Below are positions 1 through 8,939 of a stretch of 47,091 bases of DNA, one piece after another. The translations under genes and the position numbers were made by a program. Source of the DNA: Bacteroidia bacterium 43-41 (GTDB lineage: Bacteria; Bacteroidota; Bacteroidia; Bacteroidales; Dysgonomonadaceae); NCBI GenBank assembly GCA_001898165.1, contig MKTD01000053.1, forward strand, positions 1 to 47,091, read 5' to 3'. The notes under the pieces were generated by a model that ran no database searches, was not told the DNA's origin, and saw nothing but the letters and a program-made list of their open reading frames with translations. Numbering within the stretch: position 1 is the first letter of the stretch; every line of letters starts with the position of its first letter.

Positions 1-141
1 ACCGTTGACGAGTATGCCGTGATCGACGGCGACCCGAGATTCGATCGGCGCTTTGCCGAATTCAACGCCGCCGAGATGGCCAACGAGTGGATAAGGCACA
101 CCTACGAAAACGGCTTCACATTGCCCGATATGCCCCGATAA
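1..141 (+). CDS. 3' end of an unidentified protein gene (partial)
   Basis: Frame 1 is open from the window edge to TAA at 139-141 and gives a 46-residue C-terminus that starts TVDEYAVIDG and ends FTLPDMPR. The sequence is hydrophilic with no membrane segment. It is clearly richer in G+C, with GCC/GGC/GAC codons, than the AT-rich genes that follow, which suggests a compositional boundary just downstream. I do not recognise the family from this tail, and the start lies outside the window. That it is coding is supported by codon use and by the stop lying 24 bp before the next start codon. Confidence 0.6.
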   Translation, partial: TVDEYAVIDGDPRFDRRFAEFNAAEMANEWIRHTYENGFTLPDMPR

Positions 142-165
142 TAAAAACAGTCAAGAGAAACAAGG

Positions 166-314
166 ATGAAAACAACAAAAACAGTATTCATTGCGCTGTC
201 CTGTCTTTTTTTAAGTGTCGCCTGCGCACAGGGTGTCCTCGACGTGAAAGGAATGCTGGAGAAATTGAAAAGGCAAATGATTATTTCAATCAGATGGCAG
301 AGGAGATATTATAA
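166..314 (+). pseudogene. Remnant of an exported protein gene, frameshifted and truncated
   Basis: An ATG at 166 opens a good signal peptide (FIALSCLFLSVACAQG) followed by VLDVKGMLEKLKR. Beyond about position 265 that frame becomes implausible, while the +3 frame carries on with EKANDYFNQMAEEIL and stops at 312-314. The simplest reading is an exported-protein gene with a frameshift that then lost nearly all of its body. An N-terminus of the type 'DVLxxMxxANDYF' recalls GH88/GH105 unsaturated uronyl hydrolases; this is a weak family guess from memory. The remnant lies directly before the SusC gene and probably marks the left edge of that locus. Confidence 0.45.
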
Positions 315-352
315 TTTTTTATTGTTCAATCGAATTTTAATTTTCTAAAAAT

Positions 353-3300
353 ATGAGAAGAAAATACGAAGAATTGATTGATTGGCACAAATGTCAATTA
401 CGCGCATTACTTACAGTAACGGTTATTTTTCTGTTTACTTTTGGAGGATACGCCCAAATACAGGTAAGAGGAAAAGTAATCGACTCACAAGGGAGTCCTT
501 TGATCGGTGTGAACGTTGTCGTTGAAAACACCCGGCAAGGAACCGTCACAAATGCAGATGGAGAATTCAGTTTGACAGTTCCTAACAAGAATAGTGTGAT
601 TGAATTATCGTACATAGGTTTTAAGGCGCAGAAAATATCCCTAAACGGAAAAACTTATATAGAAGTTGTCTTGACGGAAGATGTAGAACTATTAGAAGAA
701 GTGGTTGTGGTTGGGTATGGAACAGTCAAGAAAAGAGACCTTACCGGTGCTGTCTCTTCTATTAGAGGGGATGATCTGTTGAAAACAAATCCGGTAAGCC
801 TTAATCAGGGATTACAGGGGAAATTGGCAGGAATCAATGTTTCTCAAGCAGATGGGGCTCCGGGCGCGGGTATCAGTATTCAAATCCGCGGTGCGAATTC
901 ATTTACGACAAGTACAGAACCTCTGTATATTGTGGATGGCATCCCTTTTTCTATGGGTGAAGCTCCTTCCACAGATTACGGCACCAAACAAACCAACAAT
1001 CCGTTGAGTACAATCAGTCCCCAGGATATCCAATCCATTGAAGTTCTGAAAGATGCGTCAGCCACTGCTATTTATGGTTCTCGAGGCGCCAATGGAGTGA
1101 TCATTATTACCACCAAATCCGGTGGTGAAGGAAAACCCAAGGTACAGTTCAGTTCTAACTTTAATGTATCCAATCCTGTAAAAAAGATTGATGTTTTAAG
1201 CGCTGCCGAATATGCAGAATACCGTAATGAGTTGACCATAAATGGCTATTTGTATGACGGTAAAGAATGGGTGGATCCCGGCAATTTACCATATCCAATT
1301 CCCGGACGTTGGAGTGAAACTACGCAGTTAAATCCGGAAACCGGTCAGGTAGAAGTCATAAAAAGAGAATATTTGCCAAGTCCCGACGATTTTCGGAAGG
1401 GGTATGACCGAAATGGGGATGGCGTTTTATTTTATGGAACTAACTGGCAAGATGAAATTTTTCATACCGCGTTTAGTAAAGATTATAACCTGACCGTTTC
1501 CGGGGGAGACAAGAATGGTTCATACATGTATTCCGGGGGATATTTAGACCAACAAGGCGTTATTGTGAATTCTTATTATAAACGTTATACCGCGCGTGCA
1601 AACAACGTACAAAAAATTAATGATTTTATCGAAATCGGTTCAAATCTTAGTTTTGCAAAATCGGACAATCGTTTTGCCCGTACAAACAGTGAGAATTATG
1701 GGGTAATTGCGTCGGCCATCTCTTTTAACCCTACCCGTCCCGTTTTTGACCCGGATGCTGACTCAGGATTCTCCGAGGATTTTGCGTCTGGATTAGCCAA
1801 TCCGTATTTGACGGTTCATAAGGAAAAGAATGCCCTGACAACCCTCTCTGTCTTTACATCCGGATTTGCCGAAATTAAATTTACCGATTGGATGAAATTT
1901 CGTCAGAATCTCGGCTACGGTTATAGTTATGACGAACGTAATCAGTATTATAACCGTTATACTGGAGCCGGACAATCACCTACAAACGGGTATGCCGTCA
2001 AGTCTGACGGGACTTATGAGAGTTTAACAGAGGAATCAATGCTTACATTCGACAAAAAGTTCGGGGTCCACGTCTTTAATGCGGTGGCCGGTATGACTTA
2101 TGAGAAAGTTACATGGAAAGGTAAATCTATGAATGCCAAGAATTTTCCGACTGATGATACCGAAGATAATGATATGAATGCGGCAATTGGCGATAAAGAG
2201 ATCAGCAGTTATCGGGGAAAATCCCAGTTAATGTCTTATTTATTCCGTGTTAATTACAACCTGTTGGATAGATATCTGTTAACACTCTCCGTACGCCGTG
2301 ATGGCTCCAGTCGTCTGGCCTTGAATCGTTGGAATAATTTTTATTCGGGTGCCATAGCCTGGCGTTTATCGGATGAACCCATCATCAAATCATTGAATTT
2401 TTTTGATAACCTAAAACTTCGCCTCAGCGCAGGACAAACGGGAAACCAGGGAGTGAGCGCCTATGCAACCCGGTCTAAGTTTGTGGCATCGAATTATACG
2501 TACGATGGCTCACTAAGCAGCGGTATGGCGGAAGATCGTTGGGGAGGGCCTGCAGCCCCGGACTTAAAGTGGGAAACTACCACCCAATATGATACGGGTT
2601 TAGATGCTGCATTCCTGAATAACAGGATAAGCTTAGTCTTCGACGTTTATTATAAGAAAACGACGGACCTGCTGCAATACAAATTGATCCCGATGAGCTC
2701 GGGATTCAGTGAGATTGCCACCAATTACGGCAACGTGACCAATAAGGGATTGGAGATAAGCGGGCATTTCATACCGGTAAAAATGCGTGATTTCATGTGG
2801 ACCGTGGATGCCAACATTTCATTCAATAGAAACGAGATCAGCGGATTGAATGCCGATCAATTTTCAGATGTTGTCTGGGGTATGGAGAGTATGTTTTTAA
2901 GAAGGAACGGATATGCCATTGGTACTCTGTATGGGTATGTAGAAGACGGGTTTTACGATAATGAGGCGGAAGTTCGCGCCGATCCCTATTACGCGAACGC
3001 CAGTGCATCGAAAGTTAAAAGTATGGTAGGCCAAATCAAGTATAAAAATATGGATGATGACCCGGTAATCGATAATCGCGATAAAGCCATTATCGGCAAT
3101 ACGAATCCGGATTATCAATACGGTTTGACCAATAACCTGATTTATAAAAACTGGACGTTCAGCTTTTTCTTGCAAGGCACGCATGGCAATGATATCTTAA
3201 ACACAAATCTACTGGCATTTGATCTTGTGGGAGGAAATAATATGCCTAAGTTTGTATGGGATACCCGTTGGACTTCGGAGAACAGGGATATTGCCAAATG

Positions 3301-3598
3301 GCCCCGGCCGGATAACACATACACCCGTTCTATGAAAGCTTCCGATCGTTATGTAAAAGATGGGTCTTACCTCAGGTGTAAGAATGTCAGTTTAAGCTAC
3401 AGATGGGTGCATCCGATTAAGGAAGTAGAAGCGCTGAACTTAACGGCAAGTGTATCGAATCTGTTTACAATTACTAAATACGACTGGTACGATCCCGATG
3501 TCAACAGCTTTGGAAGTGATGCATCCCGCAGAGGGGTAGATTTATCCTCTTATCCCAGTGCACGTACTTTTAACTTAGGTATTCAACTATCATTTTAA
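353..3598 (+). CDS. SusC-like TonB-dependent outer-membrane transporter of a ribose-utilization-type locus
   Basis: This is a full-length (1081 aa) outer-membrane TonB-dependent transporter of the SusC/RagA family, which imports ligand captured by its SusD partner. Residues about 1-34 form a signal peptide ending GGYAQ. Residues about 36-118 are a carboxypeptidase-regulatory-like beta domain (VRGKVIDSQGSPLIGVNV). The conserved linker VVVGYGTVKKRDLTGAV follows, then the plug (to about 255, containing YIVDGIPF and IEVLKDASATAIYGSRGANG) and the beta barrel ending in NLGIQLSF. There is no N-terminal STN/anti-sigma-interaction extension, so control by a cognate anti-sigma factor is unlikely. The susD gene follows after 8 bp. 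Substrate is inferred from the downstream nucleoside and ribose genes, not from this sequence itself. Confidence 0.95.
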   Translation: MRRKYEELIDWHKCQLRALLTVTVIFLFTFGGYAQIQVRGKVIDSQGSPLIGVNVVVENTRQGTVTNADGEFSLTVPNKNSVIELSYIGFKAQKISLNGKTYIEVVLTEDVELLEEVVVVGYGTVKKRDLTGAVSSIRGDDLLKTNPVSLNQGLQGKLAGINVSQADGAPGAGISIQIRGANSFTTSTEPLYIVDGIPFSMGEAPSTDYGTKQTNNPLSTISPQDIQSIEVLKDASATAIYGSRGANGVIIITTKSGGEGKPKVQFSSNFNVSNPVKKIDVLSAAEYAEYRNELTINGYLYDGKEWVDPGNLPYPIPGRWSETTQLNPETGQVEVIKREYLPSPDDFRKGYDRNGDGVLFYGTNWQDEIFHTAFSKDYNLTVSGGDKNGSYMYSGGYLDQQGVIVNSYYKRYTARANNVQKINDFIEIGSNLSFAKSDNRFARTNSENYGVIASAISFNPTRPVFDPDADSGFSEDFASGLANPYLTVHKEKNALTTLSVFTSGFAEIKFTDWMKFRQNLGYGYSYDERNQYYNRYTGAGQSPTNGYAVKSDGTYESLTEESMLTFDKKFGVHVFNAVAGMTYEKVTWKGKSMNAKNFPTDDTEDNDMNAAIGDKEISSYRGKSQLMSYLFRVNYNLLDRYLLTLSVRRDGSSRLALNRWNNFYSGAIAWRLSDEPIIKSLNFFDNLKLRLSAGQTGNQGVSAYATRSKFVASNYTYDGSLSSGMAEDRWGGPAAPDLKWETTTQYDTGLDAAFLNNRISLVFDVYYKKTTDLLQYKLIPMSSGFSEIATNYGNVTNKGLEISGHFIPVKMRDFMWTVDANISFNRNEISGLNADQFSDVVWGMESMFLRRNGYAIGTLYGYVEDGFYDNEAEVRADPYYANASASKVKSMVGQIKYKNMDDDPVIDNRDKAIIGNTNPDYQYGLTNNLIYKNWTFSFFLQGTHGNDILNTNLLAFDLVGGNNMPKFVWDTRWTSENRDIAKWPRPDNTYTRSMKASDRYVKDGSYLRCKNVSLSYRWVHPIKEVEALNLTASVSNLFTITKYDWYDPDVNSFGSDASRRGVDLSSYPSARTFNLGIQLSF

Positions 3599-3606
3599 AG
3601 AATCGT

Positions 3607-5322
3607 ATGATTATGAAACATATAAAATTTATTTTTTTCATAGTAAGTTTGGTTTTACTGACTGCTTGCAACTTGGAAGAGGAAACTTTTACATTTGTTT
3701 CCGGAGATGATGTAGCTGCTGCCGGCAGTTATGATCAGCTTGTTTCAGGAGCTTATCTTACGCTACATTTCCCATTTGAGTGGGGAAATTATGCTGAATT
3801 GGTTAATTTCGACTGCGATTACCAGACCGGGCCCGGATGGGCATTTGGCTCTATAGGCGCAGGTAATTTTTACAACTCCAGTTCTAATGATAATTTCTTT
3901 AAATACTATAATCAGTCTGTTCACCGGGCAAACTATCACTATTATCTGGCGAACAAAATTACCAATATTCCGGAAAAAACGAAGAATAACGCTTTGGGAG
4001 AATTACTTTTCCTTAAAGCGTGGTCGCAATTCCAGTTGGTTCAATATTTTGGTCCGATTCCGCTGTTTAAGACTTCTATTTCCGAAGGGAATGACCCTGA
4101 GCAGCCTCGCGCTTCCATCAAAGAAGTATATGAACATATCATTGAAACATTGAAAGAAGCGGAAACTTTATTGATTCCCCGTACCGATCCCGAATATAAA
4201 AAAGGACATGTATGCCGCGGTTCGGCCAAGGCATTATTGGCAAAAGTTTATGCGACTATCGGTTCTGCCTCCATGAAAAGCGGGAAAATTACAGTAAAAG
4301 GAGGTCCGGGTTCTAAAACCAATCCGGATGGTACGATTTCGCGCTTGATGCCAATCTCGATTACTCATGAAAAAAATCAAGTAGCCGGTTATGAGGGTTT
4401 CGATTCGCAGGAATATTATCGTTTAGCGAAAGAAAAAGCATGGGAGGTTATCCAGGAAGGAGAATTTAAATTAGCGTCCAGTCAACAGGAATTATGGAGC
4501 ACCGCCTATAAAAATGGCCCGGAATTTGAATTTTGTTTACAGACCATAGAGGGTAACGGCACTCTTTATTACAATTATGTACCGGTTGATTATTTAGGTT
4601 ATTCAAATCCCGTATATAATGGGGAGTGGAGCAGCGGTTACTATGTTCAAAGAGATCATTGGTTGCAAACATTTGATGATTGGAATGACGAGCGCATCAC
4701 TTGGGGTGTTTTGCATCGTATTCCCTACTATTACGATAAAAATAGCGGAAAATTGCTTTACTACTTTTATCCTGAGCGGGATAGTGTATATGTGAGAAAG
4801 GGAGAAAATGGATACAATAAGACCGATGTCGTAGCCAGCGGCGCACACATGTATGGATCGAAGTTGTTGAAATTCTCGGCAGTATCCACCTATCCATTGA
4901 ATGGAAACCGTGCAGATTTCAATTGGCCTTATATGCGTTATGCCGAGACATTGTTGATCTATGCTGAAGCCGACAATGAGATAAACAACGGGCCTTCTCC
5001 CCAAGCATTTCAGGTTGTGGATCTGTTGAACACGCGGAACAAGAGTACACTTTCTTCTAAACGGAATAGTGACACACCCTATACACAGGAAACATTCCGC
5101 TCCTATATTCTGGAAGAACGCGCAAAAGAATTTGCTGCTGAAGGGATCCGTCGTACGGACTTGATCCGCTGGGGAATCTACCTCCAAGTAATGAATGCCA
5201 TTGGAACAAATGACGAGAATGGAATTGTCAAGAGGCGGGAGGAGAAACATTTATTATTGCCACTCCCGCTGAATGAAGTGAATGCAAATCCTTATATTGA
5301 GACCAATAATCCGGGATGGTGA
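3607..5322 (+). CDS. SusD/RagB-like surface lipoprotein
   Basis: A 571-residue nutrient-binding lipoprotein that caps the SusC barrel. The signal peptide ends in the lipobox LTAC, followed directly by acidic residues (NLEEE), which fits the surface-export signal of Bacteroidetes lipoproteins. SusD hallmarks include the helical TPR-like part (ELLFLKAWSQFQLVQYFGPIPL at about 140-160), RGSAKALLAKVYAT, YMRYAETLLIYAEA, and the C-terminal FAAEGIRRTDLIRWG and LLPLPLNEVNANP. Translation may begin at 3607 or at the second ATG at 3613. It pairs with the preceding SusC gene 8 bp upstream and is followed 33 bp later by a third surface lipoprotein, so the three are presumably co-transcribed. Confidence 0.95.
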   Translation: MIMKHIKFIFFIVSLVLLTACNLEEETFTFVSGDDVAAAGSYDQLVSGAYLTLHFPFEWGNYAELVNFDCDYQTGPGWAFGSIGAGNFYNSSSNDNFFKYYNQSVHRANYHYYLANKITNIPEKTKNNALGELLFLKAWSQFQLVQYFGPIPLFKTSISEGNDPEQPRASIKEVYEHIIETLKEAETLLIPRTDPEYKKGHVCRGSAKALLAKVYATIGSASMKSGKITVKGGPGSKTNPDGTISRLMPISITHEKNQVAGYEGFDSQEYYRLAKEKAWEVIQEGEFKLASSQQELWSTAYKNGPEFEFCLQTIEGNGTLYYNYVPVDYLGYSNPVYNGEWSSGYYVQRDHWLQTFDDWNDERITWGVLHRIPYYYDKNSGKLLYYFYPERDSVYVRKGENGYNKTDVVASGAHMYGSKLLKFSAVSTYPLNGNRADFNWPYMRYAETLLIYAEADNEINNGPSPQAFQVVDLLNTRNKSTLSSKRNSDTPYTQETFRSYILEERAKEFAAEGIRRTDLIRWGIYLQVMNAIGTNDENGIVKRREEKHLLLPLPLNEVNANPYIETNNPGW

Positions 5323-5355
5323 TTCTATTTATGAACAACTTTAATAACATGCAAG

Positions 5356-6486
5356 ATGAAAAGTATGATCAGTTTTAAAAGTATATGCTTGACCGGGATA
5401 TTATTTCTCATAATTTCCTTGTCCGCATGTTCGGACGAAAATAATGAGATAAAACCAATAACACTTGCCAAGATAACTACCGTAGCCGATTTAAATACAG
5501 CCATTACGGAAGCTGCCTTAGGAGATTTTATTGCAATTCATGGCACGGGTTTAGATATTCATAACATTGATTCTGTTTTAATAAATGACGTAAAGGTTGA
5601 CTTATTGGAAGTTTATACCGAAAATGATATCCTATATCTAAAAATTCCGGTAAAATTAGCTATAAATGTAACAGATAAAATCTACATTTATAATAAAGCG
5701 GGTTATAAGGAAATTCCATTTAAGGCAGTTGCCCCGGCTCTCTATTTAGAACGCATGTTCAATGAATATACCAAACCCGGCGATACGATCATGATCTATG
5801 GCGATTTCTTCGAATTATATGAAATAAATCCTTTGAATGCTGTTGTAGATTTTAACGGGAAAGAGTCTAAAGTAATCAGTTCCGCCAATAATTACCTTAC
5901 GGCTCAAGTCCCTAAAGATGTGGATAAAAACATTAAGGTAAAGGTAAAAGGGTTAAAATATGACGTTGAAGCTTTCTGCCCCGGGCGCTATTATGACAAT
6001 GAATGTATGATTATGGACTTTGACGATTTAATGCCGAGTAATCCGGTGAATGTCGTTACAAACCCGAACGACAAACAGCGTCTTAGCGGGAACTTTCTAC
6101 GTATCGACAACACATCCGAATATTCAGGTTGGTGGTATATTGCAGAAAAAGGCGGGGTGCCTTATACGGACGATATGCTTAATAATTACCAGAATTATGT
6201 GATAAAGTGTGAGTTTAGAACAGCAAATCAATTTATAGACGGAAAGATCAGGTTCTGCAATTACCTGTTTTGGGACGCAAGTCCTATGGAATGGATACCA
6301 AAAAATTTCGTCTTCCAAAATTTCAACAGGTGGGAAACAGTTACGTTGCCTTTTGTTGTGAACCGTTCTACAACTTATCCGCAAAATATGTACTATCACT
6401 CTTTCAATATGCGTCTTGAAATTGATCCGGGTATTGCCCGCAATTTTGCATTCGACAATATCCGTGTATATAAGAAAGGAAGTTGA
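5356..6486 (+). CDS. Surface glycan-binding-type lipoprotein (IPT/TIG-like plus SGBP-B-like C-terminal domain)
   Basis: A 376-residue lipoprotein with lipobox LSAC (Cys25) followed by acidic residues (SDENNE), so probably surface exposed. The middle (about 35-205) reads as one or two IPT/TIG immunoglobulin-like modules (LGDFIAIHGTGL, PGDTIMIYGDFFEL). The C-terminal part (about 210-374) is rich in aromatic residues (YSGWWYIAEKGG, NYLFWDASPMEWIP) and ends FAFDNIRVYKK, as in the ligand-binding domain of SGBP-B-like proteins. Such proteins sit third in many SusCD loci and bind extracellular ligand without enzymatic activity. The assignment rests on domain style and position; the ligand is unknown. 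A 222-bp gap holding a structured element separates it from the enzyme genes. Confidence 0.75.
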   Translation: MKSMISFKSICLTGILFLIISLSACSDENNEIKPITLAKITTVADLNTAITEAALGDFIAIHGTGLDIHNIDSVLINDVKVDLLEVYTENDILYLKIPVKLAINVTDKIYIYNKAGYKEIPFKAVAPALYLERMFNEYTKPGDTIMIYGDFFELYEINPLNAVVDFNGKESKVISSANNYLTAQVPKDVDKNIKVKVKGLKYDVEAFCPGRYYDNECMIMDFDDLMPSNPVNVVTNPNDKQRLSGNFLRIDNTSEYSGWWYIAEKGGVPYTDDMLNNYQNYVIKCEFRTANQFIDGKIRFCNYLFWDASPMEWIPKNFVFQNFNRWETVTLPFVVNRSTTYPQNMYYHSFNMRLEIDPGIARNFAFDNIRVYKKGS

Positions 6487-6511
6487 ATTATTTATAAGCT
6501 ATTTACTTTAT

Positions 6512-6680
6512 AGACAGTTATTATAATAATTGAAAGAAAGAGTCCGCTCCGAAAATCCCGAAAACCGTTTTACAAACAATAACGCATTGAAGATCAAAGT
6601 TATTGTTACGTATCTTGGGCATAAAAGGCCTATCGGAGAGGACTCAAGAAAAGAGAAATATGCAATAACTGTCTTTTTTT
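6512..6680 (+). ncRNA. Candidate structured RNA (three nested helices plus U-tract); alternatively a small palindromic element
   Basis: Three nested helices can be drawn. P1 is a perfect 11-bp pair between AGACAGTTATT (6512-6522) and its complement at 6664-6674. P2 pairs 6540-6552 with 6633-6645, 12 of 13 positions. P3 is a perfect 9-bp pair, 6575-6583 with 6599-6607, closing a 15-nt loop. P1 and P2 are separated by purine-rich internal loops of 17 and 18 nt, P2 and P3 by loops of 22 and 25 nt. A run of seven T follows the last helix, and a weak -7-like sequence lies just upstream (6504-6511). It sits between the SusCD/lipoprotein genes and the enzyme genes, so it may be an independent sRNA, a leader or an attenuator. 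A MITE-like element is the main alternative. I could not match it to a known RNA family. Confidence 0.5.
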
Positions 6681-6708
6681 AAATAAAAAATCAGATATAA
6701 ATTTACGG

Positions 6709-8922
6709 ATGAAATCTATAAAATTAATTTTCCTTTTCATTGCATTGGTTCTGTCAAAAAATGCTTATACCCAGCCGGTATTACAATTTAATAAGGAGAC
6801 ATTCAGGATTATGCAGTTTACAGATTTACACTGGATAAAGGGAAATGAATATAAAGCGTATAACGACAGTACCGTTTCACTTATGGAAAGGCTAATAAGA
6901 TCAGAGCAACCTGATTTAGTGATCATCACCGGGGATATCGTTGTATCCGGAGGCGCCATCGAAGGATGGAGGCAGGTTACACAACCCATGATCAATACTA
7001 AAACTCCTTTTGCCGTAACATTCGGGAATCATGATGTAGAGACGGATATGAATAAAGCTCAAGTGATGGAATTTCTGAAGACTACTCCATACAACCTGAC
7101 TTATGATGCGGATAAACATATTGATGGCAACGGAAATTGCACGTTGAGCATTCGTTCACCTGAAGATGAAACAAAAGATAATTGGATCATTTATCTATTT
7201 GATTCACATTCGTATCCGGAAGATAAAACTTCCGGAACTTATGATTGGATTAAGAATAGCCAGATCCAATGGTACAGACAACAAAGTGAAGCTTTTACCC
7301 GAAAGAACGGAAGGATCGTCCCTTCACTCGCTTTTTTCCATATACCCACCCCGGAATATGAAATGGCAAGGCACCTAAACTATACATTAGGGAATAAAAG
7401 CGAACAGGTTAGCTCACCCAATTTAAATAGTGGACTGATCGGTGCATTCATCGAAAATAAAGATGTGGCGGGAGTGTTTGTCGGGCACGATCATAACAAC
7501 GATTATATAGTTGCTCCGGAAGGGAAGATCTGTTTCGCGTACGGAAGAAAAACAGGATATGCTCCTGCCTATAAGGAAATACTTGAAAGAGGCGCTCGTG
7601 TCATTGACCTTTATAAGAATGAAAGAAAATTTGACACATACATCCGTACATGGTCTGAAAAATTCTTTCGGTATACCTTCGAACAAAAATTGTCAACGGA
7701 TCCTTATCCAATTTCACAAGGAACATTCATCCAAGAGCATTTAGTGGCTGATTGGGACGACGAACAATGGCAAAAAGAGTTGAAAGCATTAAAAGAAGCG
7801 GGTATGCAGTATCTTATTTTCGGGCCCACTTTACATACCGGAAAAGACAATGTGGTAAAGAGTCTCTATCCGAGTGGATTCACCACCCATAATACAAACA
7901 AAAAAGATTTAGTTGAAAGATGTCTTTACAATGCTCAAAAAGCGGGCTTTAAAGTTTTTCTGGGATTAAATTTCAATGAAAGATGGTGGTCCGGAGATTA
8001 TAGCGAAGAGTGGCTATTGAACCAAATGGAAATAGGGAACCGGGTTGCCGACGAATTGATTGAAAAATATAAAAAGCAATACGGAAAAACAATGTATGGC
8101 TGGTATTGGGTATGGGAAGTAGCCAATATCAATCAATTATCTCAGGAGAAATATAAAGAAGCACTGGTCAATGCCTTAAATATTAATTTAAAGCACTTGC
8201 ATTCAGTAACTCCCGAAATGCCTTTTATGTTGTGTCCATTTATGAATTACCGGATAGGAAATGCAAAAGAATATGCCCGGTTATGGGAATATGTGTTTAC
8301 AAAGACCTATTTTCAACCCGGGGATATTTTTGCTCCACAGGATTGTGTGGGTGCAGGAGGATTAAAACTGGAAATGATTCCTGAATGGTTCGGCCCGTTA
8401 AGCCATGCGGTAACCCTGAAGCCGGGTCTCTTATTCTGGTCCGATGCTGAAACTTTTGATCAACAGTTCTGGACCTCTGCTCCATTAAATCGGTTTGTAG
8501 AGCAAATGAAACTGGCAAGTCCTTATGTAAGCAAGATCATCACTTTCGCTTATAGCCATTACTATAGTCCCAACATTGTGAATGAACAGTATCATCATGC
8601 TTATTTACACTATTCTAAAAACGGACAACTCCCCGAAATACCTCCTCCGGCTCCGGTATCGGGCCTTGTTATTGAAAAGAAGAAAGATCAACCCTATTTG
8701 AAATGGAAAGTACCTTATGATGCAACAAACGTTGCCGGATATTATATTTATAGAGACGGAATGTTAGTTGGAAATATCCAATCCGGCATGAAGAACAAAC
8801 AGAGGAGTGAATTTATAGATAAAAAAACTTTGGATGGACAAAAACATTTATATGAAATTTCGACTTATAGCTGTATAGGGACTGAATCATCCAAATGCAA
8901 AGCGGAATATCCAAATGAATAA
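6709..8922 (+). CDS. Exported metallophosphoesterase fused to DUF4434-like TIM-barrel and C-terminal Fn3-like domain
   Basis: A 737-residue exported protein (signal peptide ending NAYTQ). Residues about 30-310 are a calcineurin-like metallophosphoesterase with the metal-ligand motifs intact: D39/H41 (FTDLHW), D76 (ITGDIV), N107/H108 (FGNHD), H211 (FFHIPTPE) and H260/H262 (GHDHNND). From about 335 to 640 lies a DUF4434-like glycosidase-type barrel (GTFIQEHLVADW, ALKEAGMQYLIFGP, MYGWYWVWEVANI). Residues about 645-735 resemble fibronectin type III (YYIYRDGMLVG). The fusion suggests one periplasmic or surface protein that removes a phosphate and also binds or cleaves a glycosyl part of the same substrate. 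It starts 17 bp before the ADP-ribosylglycohydrolase gene. The phosphoesterase call is firm; DUF4434 is recognised by sequence style; the substrate is unknown. Confidence 0.85.
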   Translation: MKSIKLIFLFIALVLSKNAYTQPVLQFNKETFRIMQFTDLHWIKGNEYKAYNDSTVSLMERLIRSEQPDLVIITGDIVVSGGAIEGWRQVTQPMINTKTPFAVTFGNHDVETDMNKAQVMEFLKTTPYNLTYDADKHIDGNGNCTLSIRSPEDETKDNWIIYLFDSHSYPEDKTSGTYDWIKNSQIQWYRQQSEAFTRKNGRIVPSLAFFHIPTPEYEMARHLNYTLGNKSEQVSSPNLNSGLIGAFIENKDVAGVFVGHDHNNDYIVAPEGKICFAYGRKTGYAPAYKEILERGARVIDLYKNERKFDTYIRTWSEKFFRYTFEQKLSTDPYPISQGTFIQEHLVADWDDEQWQKELKALKEAGMQYLIFGPTLHTGKDNVVKSLYPSGFTTHNTNKKDLVERCLYNAQKAGFKVFLGLNFNERWWSGDYSEEWLLNQMEIGNRVADELIEKYKKQYGKTMYGWYWVWEVANINQLSQEKYKEALVNALNINLKHLHSVTPEMPFMLCPFMNYRIGNAKEYARLWEYVFTKTYFQPGDIFAPQDCVGAGGLKLEMIPEWFGPLSHAVTLKPGLLFWSDAETFDQQFWTSAPLNRFVEQMKLASPYVSKIITFAYSHYYSPNIVNEQYHHAYLHYSKNGQLPEIPPPAPVSGLVIEKKKDQPYLKWKVPYDATNVAGYYIYRDGMLVGNIQSGMKNKQRSEFIDKKTLDGQKHLYEISTYSCIGTESSKCKAEYPNE

Positions 8923-8939
8923 AATTATAAAATAGAAAA

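Noticed and set aside
4603-5250. 215-codon open frame on the minus strand
   Set aside because: It lies wholly within the susD gene, has no recognisable domain or signal, and susD on the plus strand has clear family motifs.
6698-6705. TAAATTTA as a promoter for the phosphoesterase fusion gene
   Set aside because: It ends 3 bp before the start codon, which would leave no leader, and the last position does not match the consensus.
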